From Burkholderiales bacterium (lineage in GTDB: Bacteria; Pseudomonadota; Gammaproteobacteria; Burkholderiales; SG8-39): DNA of 15,339 nucleotides. The position numbers and the translations under genes are program-made. The stretch spans positions 1 to 15,339 of the forward strand of contig JAICPQ010000025.1 of assembly GCA_025929745.1 (NCBI GenBank). The letters run 5' to 3'. The notes beneath the pieces were generated by a model that saw nothing but the letters and a program-made list of their open reading frames with translations, ran no database searches and was not told the origin of the DNA. Numbering within the stretch: the first letter of the stretch is position 1; each line of letters opens with the position of its first letter. Below are positions 1 to 6,343 of this stretch, piece by piece.

Positions 1-68
1 GGGCCACCCGCACCGGCGTGCGAGCCCCCCGCACCACCGGCGCCGATCCTCGGCTGGACCTGCGCTGA

Positions 69-257
69 CGATCCTCCATCGTTACCGGCGCAGATCGACG
101 GATTGCGACCTGGACCCTGATGGAGATCTTCGCGCCCGAGGCGCTCGTCCCGCCACAACTCGTCGGCATGGCGTTCTCGTTCCTCGGAATGGTCGTCGGG
201 TCGCTCTACGGACGTCAGATGCCGCACACGCATGCGGCGCATCCCGGAGGACGCTAG
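69..257 (+). pseudogene. C-terminal remnant of a probable sodium:solute symporter-like membrane protein (partial)
   Basis: An open stretch runs from the stop at 66-68 to the TAG at 255-257. From about position 105 it reads like the end of a polytopic transporter: an acidic lead-in, the motif ALVPPQLVGM, a hydrophobic segment with FLGMVVGS, then a short His-rich polar tail. A PPQ motif followed by a last helix ending in GMxxGS is, as I recall, common at the C-terminus of SSS-family symporters, so this is a family guess rather than an alignment. The same frame is closed at 66-68 and neither other plus frame at 1-110 looks like transporter sequence. The gene is therefore either broken, mis-sequenced near the window edge, or wrongly identified by me. 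The first in-frame ATG is at 120, which would give only 45 residues. Its 3' end overlaps the VanZ gene by 26 bases. Confidence 0.3.
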
Positions 258-1320
258 CCCGGCTCCAGCGCGCGCCTCGCGGCTGGCGCGCACCCTGTTT
301 TTCGTCTATGTGCTGCTCGTCGCGTACGCATCGCTCTATCCGTTCTCGGGCTGGCGCGACGTCGGGCTTTCTCCGCTCGCTTTTCTGAACGGCCCCTGGC
401 CGCGCTACGTCACGGCGTTCGACATCACGGTGAATGTGGCCGGCTACCTGCCGTTTGGGCTACTCGCAGTGCTCGCGATTTATCCGCGCCTCGCGCCGAC
501 CGCGGCCGCGCTGCTCGCCGTGGCCGCGGCCGCGGCGCTTTCGCTGCTGCTGGAGGCGGCGCAGAGCTACCTGCCTGCGCGCGTGCCGACCAATCTGGAT
601 GTGCTTTGCAACATCGGCGGTGCGGCGCTCGGCGCGGCGCTTGCCCAGCATTTCGCGGTCCTCATCGGGGGCGGTCCCCTTTCTCGTCAGCGCGCGGCGG
701 CGCTCCTTGCCGGGCCGGACGTGGACTTCGGGCTCGTCGTCCTTGGGCTTTGGTTTTTCATCCAGCTGAACCCGGCGGTGCTTCTTTTTGGCTCGGGCGA
801 TCTGCGCGATCTTCTCGCGCCCTTCGACGGGCGCGCGCGGCGACCGGAGTTTTTCATCGTCATCGAGGCGGCCACCACGGCGGCGAATCTCATTGCGGTC
901 GCGCTCATTCTCTCGGCGCTGGTGGCGCCCGGACGCCCGGTGCGCGCGATGATCATGCTCATGATGCTTGCCGCGCTCAGCGTGAAGACCGCCGCGGTTG
1001 CGATCCTGATGCGCGCCGAGAACGTCTTCACTTGGCTTACGCACGGCGCGCAGATAGGGCTTGCCGTCGGTATCGCCGGCGCGCTCGCCGCGGTGGCGCT
1101 GCCGCGCACGGCGCGCCTCGTGCTGGCCGCGGTGCTCCTGATGGCGGCGACCGTGCTCGTGAACCTCGCGCCGCCCAATCCGTACCTCGCCGATTCGTTG
1201 AAAGTATGGCAGCAAGGTCACTTTCTCAACTTCAACGGGCTCACGCGATTGGTGAGCGCGCTGTGGCCATTCATCGCCCTCGGCTACCTGATGGTCCTAG
1301 CGTCGCGACGGTTAAAATAG
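232..1320 (+). CDS. VanZ-family integral membrane protein
   Basis: This is a 362-residue, strongly hydrophobic protein. The N-terminal 130 residues match the VanZ-like domain: a first membrane helix (about residues 20-38) ending in YASLYPFSGW, the motif DITVNVAGYLPFG near residues 64-76, and a helix-flanked segment with LEAAQSYLPARVPTNLDV near residues 105-125. VanZ in enterococci gives low-level teicoplanin resistance, but for chromosomal homologues like this one the role is unknown. Residues 160-362 add further membrane helices, roughly five, beyond the minimal domain. The ATG at 232 is the only upstream start in frame after the stop at 118-120. It has no clear ribosome binding site and lies inside the preceding gene remnant, which suggests coupling or a poorly defined start. 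It is the first gene of the seven-gene plus-strand run, and the next gene starts 3 bases after its stop. I infer no drug-resistance role. Confidence 0.85.
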   Translation: MRRIPEDASPAPARASRLARTLFFVYVLLVAYASLYPFSGWRDVGLSPLAFLNGPWPRYVTAFDITVNVAGYLPFGLLAVLAIYPRLAPTAAALLAVAAAAALSLLLEAAQSYLPARVPTNLDVLCNIGGAALGAALAQHFAVLIGGGPLSRQRAAALLAGPDVDFGLVVLGLWFFIQLNPAVLLFGSGDLRDLLAPFDGRARRPEFFIVIEAATTAANLIAVALILSALVAPGRPVRAMIMLMMLAALSVKTAAVAILMRAENVFTWLTHGAQIGLAVGIAGALAAVALPRTARLVLAAVLLMAATVLVNLAPPNPYLADSLKVWQQGHFLNFNGLTRLVSALWPFIALGYLMVLASRRLK

Positions 1321-1323
1321 CGC

Positions 1324-1635
1324 ATGTCGTACTACGCAAAGCACGTGTTTTTCTGCTGCAACCAGCGCGACGGCAGCGATCGTCCCTCGTGCAACACGAA
1401 GGGCGCCACGCAGGCGCGCGATTACGCGAAGGCGCGCATCAAGGCGCTCGGCCTCGCCGGCGAAGGGAAGATCCGCATCAACCAGTCCGGTTGCCTCGAC
1501 CGCTGTGAAGACGGGCCGTGCATCGTGGTTTATCCCGATGGCGTCTGGTACACATACGTGGATCAGGCCGATATCGACGAGATCATCGAGGAGCACCTGC
1601 AGAACGGGCGCATCGTAGAACGCCTGCGGATGTAG
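1324..1635 (+). CDS. Thioredoxin-like [2Fe-2S] ferredoxin
   Basis: This 103-residue protein has the layout of the thioredoxin-fold [2Fe-2S] ferredoxins (Shethna-type, related to the NuoE C-terminal fold). Cysteines lie at 11, 12, 23, 57, 61 and 66. By comparison with the family, the cluster ligands should be Cys11 (or Cys12), Cys23, Cys57 and Cys61, the last two in the conserved SGCLDRCEDGP loop. The conserved stretch VVYPDGVWY follows at about 68-76 and the C-terminus is an acidic helix typical of these proteins. It is expected to be a cytoplasmic one-electron carrier; its partner is not shown by the sequence. The ATG at 1324 comes 3 bases after the VanZ stop, and the stop codon directly abuts the ATG of the hydrolase gene. 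The presence of hemJ in the same run makes a link to redox or tetrapyrrole metabolism imaginable, but this is speculation. Confidence 0.9.
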   Translation: MSYYAKHVFFCCNQRDGSDRPSCNTKGATQARDYAKARIKALGLAGEGKIRINQSGCLDRCEDGPCIVVYPDGVWYTYVDQADIDEIIEEHLQNGRIVERLRM

Positions 1636-2229
1636 ATGCGCCCCAGTACCCGGCGCGAGTTCATCGTCGGCCCCGCCGGCCGCATCGAATGCGCGGTTGA
1701 TCAGCCGCAGGCAGCGCGGCGCGGCATCGCGCTCATCGCGCACCCGCACCCCCTCTTCGGCGGCACGCTCGACAACAAGGTGGTGCAGACATTGGCGCGC
1801 GCCTTCGTCGAGCTCGGCTACGAGACCTGGCGTCCGAACTTCCGGGGCGTGGGCGAAACGGAGGGCGTGCACGATGAAGGCGGCGGCGAGCTCGAGGATC
1901 TCCACGCCGTCGCCAAAGCGCTCGCGCCGGAAAGCCTGATCCTCGCGGGCTTCTCGTTCGGCGCGTCGCTGCAGGCGCGCCTCGCGCAGCGCGTGAAGGC
2001 CGATTGGCTCGTGCTCGTCGGCATCGGCATCACACGGCTCGAGGCGCCGCCGGTCCCCGAAGGAAGCCTGGTCATCCACGGCGAGAACGACGATACGGTG
2101 CCGCTTGCCGCGGTGCTTGACTGGGCCCGGCCGCAGGATCTGCCCGTCGTCGTGGTTCCGGGCGCCGAGCACTTCTTCCACCGCAAGCTGCACATCCTGA
2201 AACGCATCGTCCAGGCGAGCTGGAAATGA
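1636..2229 (+). CDS. Alpha/beta hydrolase (short dienelactone-hydrolase-like family)
   Basis: This 197-residue protein has the hallmarks of a small single-domain alpha/beta hydrolase. Visible motifs are the oxyanion-side HPHPLFGG (36-43), PNFRGVGETEG (67-77), the nucleophile elbow GFSFGA with Ser107, HGENDDTVP (148-156) providing the likely catalytic Asp152, and GAEHFFH with catalytic His179. There is no lid insertion and no signal peptide, so it is cytoplasmic. Close relatives are usually labelled alpha/beta hydrolase or CocE/NonD-family hydrolase, without a known substrate; an esterase or thioesterase-type reaction is the reasonable expectation. The ATG follows directly on the TAG of the ferredoxin gene, and its TGA overlaps the ATG of the ABC ATPase in an ATGA arrangement, both typical of translational coupling. 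Confidence 0.9.
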   Translation: MRPSTRREFIVGPAGRIECAVDQPQAARRGIALIAHPHPLFGGTLDNKVVQTLARAFVELGYETWRPNFRGVGETEGVHDEGGGELEDLHAVAKALAPESLILAGFSFGASLQARLAQRVKADWLVLVGIGITRLEAPPVPEGSLVIHGENDDTVPLAAVLDWARPQDLPVVVVPGAEHFFHRKLHILKRIVQASWK

Positions 2230-3128
2230 GCGCGCTCGCGGTGCGCGGGCTGCGCAAATCCTACGGCACGGCCGAAGTGGTCGGCGGCGTGGACCTGGAG
2301 GTGGCGCCCGGCGAATGCTTCGGCCTGCTCGGCCCGAACGGCGCCGGCAAGACTACGACGCTGAAGCTCTGTCTTGGGCTGATCGAGCCTGACGCCGGGG
2401 CGATCGAACTCCTCGGCGAACCGGTGCCCAGGCGCGCGCGCGAGGCGCGCCGGCGCGTCGGCGTGGTGCCGCAGTTCGACAATCTCGATCCCGACTTCAG
2501 CGTCGAGGAAAACCTGATCGTCTATGGACGCTATTTCGGCATCGCTCCGCAGGACATCGCGGGCCGCATCCCGCAGCTCTTGGATTTCGCTGGCCTCGTC
2601 GGGCGCGAGGACGCCAAGATCATGACGCTCTCGGGCGGCATGAAGCGCCGCCTGACGCTCGCGCGCGCGCTCGTCAACGATCCGCAGCTCGTCTTCATGG
2701 ACGAACCGACCACCGGTCTCGACCCGCAGGCCCGACACCTGATCTGGGAGCGGCTGCGGCGCCTTACCCAGGAGGGCAAGACGCTCGTCCTCACCACGCA
2801 TTTCATGGAAGAAGCCGAGCGGCTCTGCCATCGCCTCGCCATCATGGACCGCGGCCGCGTGATCGCCGAAGGCTCGCCGCGCGCGCTCATTGCCGAGCAC
2901 ATAGAGCCGCAGGTCCTCGAAGTGCACGGCCCGGGTTACGAGAGCTGGATGGAGCGCGCGCACACGCTCGCGCCGCGGGTCGAGCGCGTGGGCGACACGG
3001 TCTACTGCTACGGCGAGGACATAGAGCCTGCGCTGAAGACAGTGAGCGGCGAGCTGAGCTACCTGCATCGCGCGGCAAGCCTCGAGGACGTGTTCCTCAA
3101 GCTTACCGGCCGTGACCTGCGCGACTGA
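2226..3128 (+). CDS. ABC transporter ATP-binding protein, NodI/DrrA type
   Basis: This 300-residue nucleotide-binding subunit carries all core motifs: Walker A GPNGAGKTT (36-44), Q-loop Gln83 in VVPQFDNLD, signature LSGGM (135-139), Walker B LVFMDEPTTGLD (155-166) and switch His192. The sequence RRLTLARALVNDP and a C-terminal domain of about 70 residues ending in SLEDVFLKLTGR are typical of the NodI/CcmA/DrrA group that works with an ABC2-type permease. Such pairs export small molecules such as lipo-oligosaccharides, drugs or polyketides, but outside rhizobia the cargo is mostly unknown. The ATG overlaps the hydrolase stop by 4 bases, and the permease gene starts 3 bases after this gene ends, so the two subunits almost certainly form one transporter. 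NodI is the closest named type, but a nodulation role should not be inferred: no nod genes are present. Confidence 0.93.
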   Translation: MSALAVRGLRKSYGTAEVVGGVDLEVAPGECFGLLGPNGAGKTTTLKLCLGLIEPDAGAIELLGEPVPRRAREARRRVGVVPQFDNLDPDFSVEENLIVYGRYFGIAPQDIAGRIPQLLDFAGLVGREDAKIMTLSGGMKRRLTLARALVNDPQLVFMDEPTTGLDPQARHLIWERLRRLTQEGKTLVLTTHFMEEAERLCHRLAIMDRGRVIAEGSPRALIAEHIEPQVLEVHGPGYESWMERAHTLAPRVERVGDTVYCYGEDIEPALKTVSGELSYLHRAASLEDVFLKLTGRDLRD

Positions 3129-3131
3129 GCC

Positions 3132-3881
3132 ATGCGTTGGTTCTCGGTCTGGCGCCGCAATTTCCTGGTCTGGCGCAAGCTCATCGCCGCGGCGGTGCTT
3201 TCCAACCTCGCCGACCCGCTCATCATGCTGTTCGGTCTGGGTTACGGCCTCGGCGCGCTGCTGCCTTCCGTGGAGGGCATGTCGTATATCGCGTTCTTCG
3301 CCGCAGGCCAGCTTTGCACCGCGACGATGTTCACCGCGTCGTTCGAGTCGATGTTCTCGGGTTTCGCGCGCATGCAGGGGCAGAAGACGTGGGACGCGAT
3401 CCTCTATGCGCCGCTCACCATCGACGACATCGTCGCCGGGGAGATCGTATGGGCGGCGAGCAAAGCCTGGCTCACGGGCTCGACGATTCTCGGCGTGGCC
3501 GCCGTGTTCGGCCTCGCCACTTCACCGTGGGTGCTGCTCGCGCTTCCCGCGGCCTTCCTGGTGGGTCTTGCCTTCTCCGGCCTGGGCCTGGTGATGTGCG
3601 TCCTCGCCCGCGGCTGGGACTTCTTCAGCTATTACATGACGCTCGTCATGACGCCAATGATGATGATCTCGGGGGTTTTCTTTCCGGCCGACCAGCTGCC
3701 CGCGCCCCTGGTAGCAATCGCGAAGGCGCTGCCGCTTTACCATGGCGTGCAGATCGTGCGACCGCTCATCGCCGGTGCTCCGCCCGCCGACCTGTGGCTG
3801 CATGTCGCCGTTCTTCTCGCGTATGCTGCCGCCGGCTACGCTGCCGCGATCCATTTCGCGCGGCGCCGCTTCGCCTCCTGA
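3132..3881 (+). CDS. ABC2-type transporter permease, NodJ family
   Basis: This 249-residue membrane protein has about six transmembrane segments and matches the ABC2 membrane fold of NodJ/DrrB-type permeases. The N-terminus has a short amphipathic stretch (WRRNFLVWRKL) before the first membrane helix, NLADPLIMLFGLGYGLG. In the middle is the typical segment with FESMFSGFARMQGQKTWDAI and the loop YAPLTIDDIV, and near the C-terminus comes ISGVFFPADQLP followed by ALPLYHGVQIVRP, all characteristic of the family. It directly follows its ATPase partner, and the hemJ ATG begins 2 bases after its stop. Together with the preceding gene it should form a homodimer-plus-homodimer exporter in the inner membrane. 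The substrate cannot be told from sequence. Confidence 0.92.
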   Translation: MRWFSVWRRNFLVWRKLIAAAVLSNLADPLIMLFGLGYGLGALLPSVEGMSYIAFFAAGQLCTATMFTASFESMFSGFARMQGQKTWDAILYAPLTIDDIVAGEIVWAASKAWLTGSTILGVAAVFGLATSPWVLLALPAAFLVGLAFSGLGLVMCVLARGWDFFSYYMTLVMTPMMMISGVFFPADQLPAPLVAIAKALPLYHGVQIVRPLIAGAPPADLWLHVAVLLAYAAAGYAAAIHFARRRFAS

Positions 3882-3883
3882 CC

Positions 3884-4300
3884 ATGCTCTGGGTGAAGTC
3901 CTTTCACATCATCTTCATGGTGACCTGGTTCGCGGGGCTGTTCTATCTGCCGCGCCTCTTCGTCTATCACGCCGCCGCGCAGGACCGCATCTCACTCCAC
4001 CGCTTCAAGGTCATGGAGCGGCGCCTTTTCTGGGGCATCATGACGCCGGGCGCCGTGCTGACCATCCTCTTCGGCGTCTGGCTCTGGCTCGGTTGGTTCC
4101 GCGGCGCCACGGGATGGCTGCACGCCAAGATCGCGCTCGTCGCGGTCCTCGCGGCTTACCACGTGTGGTGCTGGCGGCTCGTCAAGGCCTTCGCCGCCGA
4201 GCGAAACACGAAAAGCGAGCGCTGGTATCGCTGGTTCAACGAATTCCCGACGCTCGTGCTCGTCGCGACGGTGCTCCTCGTTGTCTTCAAGCCCTTCTAG
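3884..4300 (+). CDS. hemJ: Protoporphyrinogen IX oxidase HemJ (UPF0093)
   Basis: The 138-residue protein starting at the ATG at 3884 has four membrane helices and the HemJ signature. These include the conserved His8 in VKSFHIIFMVTWFAGLFYLPR, RRLFWGIMTPGAVLT (46-60), and WLHAKIAL with His80 and Lys82 near the third helix. HemJ converts protoporphyrinogen IX to protoporphyrin IX in the inner membrane and replaces HemG or HemY in many proteobacteria; it binds a b-type heme and passes electrons to an acceptor that is not firmly known. The frame is open well upstream of 3884, but that part is a shadow of the permease gene, and 3884 gives the usual family length and N-terminus. The end overlaps the putative TTG start of the methyltransferase by 20 bases. 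Confidence 0.93.
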   Translation: MLWVKSFHIIFMVTWFAGLFYLPRLFVYHAAAQDRISLHRFKVMERRLFWGIMTPGAVLTILFGVWLWLGWFRGATGWLHAKIALVAVLAAYHVWCWRLVKAFAAERNTKSERWYRWFNEFPTLVLVATVLLVVFKPF

Positions 4301-5435
4301 CGCGTTCTTCGCCACCGCGCCGCGCGGCCTGGAACCGCTTCTTGCGCAGGAACTCACCGCGCTCGGCGCGCGCGAGGCCCAGGTCGTGCCGGGCGGCGTT
4401 GCCTTCATGGGCACGTGGGAAGCGTGCTACAGCGTCAATCTCTGGTCGCGCGTCGCGTCGCGCGTGCTCTGGAAAATCGCTGATTTTTCCTACGGCAGCG
4501 AGGACGACGTCTACGACGCGGTCAAGCGCATCGATTGGCCGCGCTATTTCCGCGTCGAGCGCACGCTGCGGGTGAATGTCACGGCGCAAAAGAGCCCGCT
4601 TCGCAGCCTCGAGTTCGCGACGCTGCGCGTGAAGGACGCGGTGTGCGACCGCTTCCGCGATGCGCTCGGCAAGCGCCCCGACGTGGAGCGCGCCAGTCCC
4701 GACGTGCGCGTGCACGTTTTCCTGGAGACGGAGCGCGCGACGCTCTACCTGGACACCTCCGGCGAGCCTCTCTTCAAGCGCGGCTGGCGCGCGGGCCAGG
4801 GTGAAGCGCCGCTGCGCGAAAATCTCGCCGCGGGCATCATCATGCTCACCGGCTGGCGGCCGGGCGAGCCGCTGCTCGATCCGATGTGCGGCGGCGCCAC
4901 GCTTCTCGTCGAGGCCGCGGCCATGGCGCGCGGCAGGCCGCCGGGCGCGAAACGCGGCTTCGGCTTCGAAAAGCTCACCGCGTTCGACGCGAAGACCTGG
5001 GAAGCGGTGAAGGCGCAAAGGGTCGAGCCGCAGGAGTGCCAGCTCTATGGAAGCGACACCGATCTCGAGGCGCTGAAGGCCGCGCGGCGCAACCTTGCCG
5101 CCGCCGGCGTCGAGCGCTGGGTGAGGCTCGAGCAGGCCGACATCCTTGAGCGAGCGGCGCCGGCAGCGGCCGGCGTGATGGTGATGAACCCGCCTTACGG
5201 CGAGCGCATGGGGAACCCGGAGGATCTCGCGCGCTTCTATCCGAAGCTCGGCGACGCGCTCAAGCAACGCTACGCCGGCTGGCGCTGCTACATCTTTACC
5301 GCCGACCTGCGCCTGCCGAAGCTGATCCGCCTCGCGCCCTCGGCGCGTACGCCGCTGTGGAACGGAGGCCTCGAATGCCGCCTCTACGAGCTGCGGATGG
5401 TCGCAGGTCGTCCCACGCGGCATTCCCGCCCGTGA
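4281..5435 (+). CDS. rlmL: THUMP-domain 23S rRNA (guanine-N2) methyltransferase, RlmL type
   Basis: This 384-residue protein is a class I SAM-dependent RNA methyltransferase of the COG0116 group. An N-terminal ferredoxin-like and THUMP region covers about residues 1-165. The Rossmann methyltransferase domain follows, with SAM motif LLDPMCGGATLLVEAA around Asp200 and catalytic NPPYGERMG at 303-311, the N6/N2-amino methyltransferase motif. E. coli RlmL is the N-terminal half of a fused RlmKL protein that makes m2G2445; here the RlmL part stands alone, as usual in this group, so the precise target is inferred. The start is TTG at 4281, inside the hemJ end; there is no in-frame ATG or GTG before the conserved FFATAPRGLEPLL segment, so TTG is the best choice. 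The last 140 bases overlap the convergent DUF72 gene. Confidence 0.88.
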   Translation: MSSSPSSAFFATAPRGLEPLLAQELTALGAREAQVVPGGVAFMGTWEACYSVNLWSRVASRVLWKIADFSYGSEDDVYDAVKRIDWPRYFRVERTLRVNVTAQKSPLRSLEFATLRVKDAVCDRFRDALGKRPDVERASPDVRVHVFLETERATLYLDTSGEPLFKRGWRAGQGEAPLRENLAAGIIMLTGWRPGEPLLDPMCGGATLLVEAAAMARGRPPGAKRGFGFEKLTAFDAKTWEAVKAQRVEPQECQLYGSDTDLEALKAARRNLAAAGVERWVRLEQADILERAAPAAAGVMVMNPPYGERMGNPEDLARFYPKLGDALKQRYAGWRCYIFTADLRLPKLIRLAPSARTPLWNGGLECRLYELRMVAGRPTRHSRP

Positions 5436-6339
5436 CGCGCGGGCCGTAGGCATAGCGCAGCCGCGGGATGCGCGCGCCCGCGGTGCGAAGCGGATAGACG
5501 GGGTCGCAATGTTCGGCGCCCGCCTTCCAGTCGAGGCCGAGCTTCGCCATCAGGTTGAGCGCGTCGTACGGTGCTTTCACCTTCACGTCATTATCGAAGT
5601 ACACATAGACGTCGCGCCTGGCCTTATGCCAGGCGCGGATGCGCCGCGCCCAGTTCGAGAGCGCGCGATCGGTGTACCCGCTGGTATAGATCTGAACATC
5701 GCCGTGCAGACGCACGTACACGAAGTCGGACGTGACGTGGAACATCTTCGGCCACTTGCCCGCAGTGTCGGCGACGACGAGACCGATATCGCGCTCGCGC
5801 AGGAGCGCGACGAAATCGTCGTTCATGAAGCTCGGGTGCCGGATTTCCACCGCATGGCGCAGCGGCCGGTTCTCATCGATCGCCAGGCGCGAGCGGCCGT
5901 GCATGCGGGCGTCCCGCCGCCGCGCCAGCCGCAGCGCGTCCTCCATCGTTTTAGGAAGCGCATCAAGGAACGGCGCCAGGCGATCGCGCCGGTAGGCGAA
6001 CATCGGCGGGAACTGCCAGAGGAAAGGTCCGAGCTTGTCCCGAAGGGCCAGAATTCCGGAAGCAAAAAAGTTCGCGAGCGGCTTCTCGATCTTGGTGAGC
6101 CGCAGCATGTGCGTGATGTAGCGCGACCCCTTCACCGCGAACAGGAACCCTGGTGGCGTGTCGCGATACCACTCCTCGTAGTACTCCGGGCGCTGCAGCG
6201 AGTAGAACGAGCCGTTGATCTCGACGCTGGGAAAGTGCCAGCCGCAGAACTCGAGCTCGCGGCGCTGCGGCAGCCCTTCGGGATACCAGACCCGGCGCCA
6301 TGGCTCGTAGCGCCAGCCCGAAATGCCGATCCGCACCAT
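5296..6339 (-). CDS. DUF72 domain-containing protein (YecE-like)
   Basis: This 347-residue protein carries the DUF72 TIM-barrel-like domain: RIGISGWRYEPWR at the N-terminus, FPSVEINGSFYSLQ (about 36-49), GPFLWQFPP (about 104-112), AVEIRHPSF (about 163-171), DFVYVRLHG (about 205-213) and DVYVYFDND (about 243-251). The biochemical role of DUF72 is not established. The recognisable domain ends near residue 284; the last 60 or so residues are Arg/Gly/Ala-rich, low in complexity, and lie partly antisense to rlmL, so they are probably a run-on to the next stop rather than a domain. The ATG at 6339 is 4 bases after the surE stop, so the two minus-strand genes are probably one transcript. Confidence 0.85.
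   Translation of the reverse strand: MVRIGISGWRYEPWRRVWYPEGLPQRRELEFCGWHFPSVEINGSFYSLQRPEYYEEWYRDTPPGFLFAVKGSRYITHMLRLTKIEKPLANFFASGILALRDKLGPFLWQFPPMFAYRRDRLAPFLDALPKTMEDALRLARRRDARMHGRSRLAIDENRPLRHAVEIRHPSFMNDDFVALLRERDIGLVVADTAGKWPKMFHVTSDFVYVRLHGDVQIYTSGYTDRALSNWARRIRAWHKARRDVYVYFDNDVKVKAPYDALNLMAKLGLDWKAGAEHCDPVYPLRTAGARIPRLRYAYGPRVTGGNAAWDDLRPSAARRGGIRGLRSTAAYAPRARGGSASAGAGRR
5461..5483. repeat. GC-rich inverted repeat just downstream of rlmL
   Basis: CCGCGGG at 5461-5467 and CCCGCGG at 5477-5483 form a perfect 7-bp stem with a 9-base loop, and 5456-5458 can pair with 5485-5487 around small bulges. It begins 25 bases after the rlmL stop and could fold in either transcript. There is no T-run on either side, so it is not a typical intrinsic terminator. 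It also lies inside the DUF72 frame, just after its conserved domain. It may slow or protect an mRNA 3' end, or be a chance product of high GC. Confidence 0.3.
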
Positions 6340-6343
6340 GGAC

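Noticed and set aside
232..1320. VanZ as evidence of a glycopeptide resistance cluster
   Set aside because: None of the other van genes is present, and VanZ-like proteins are common in bacteria without such resistance.
1818..3068. 416-codon minus-strand open frame across the hydrolase and ABC ATPase genes
   Set aside because: It is antisense to intact Walker A, signature and Walker B motifs; the composition is typical of antisense GC-rich frames.
3137..3883. Upstream extension of the hemJ frame
   Set aside because: It is the permease gene read in another frame; HemJ family length and N-terminus fit the ATG at 3884.
4287..5453. 388-codon open frame on the minus strand opposite rlmL
   Set aside because: High-GC shadow: the sequence is Arg/Ala/His-rich with no motif, while the plus strand encodes clear THUMP and NPPY methyltransferase motifs.
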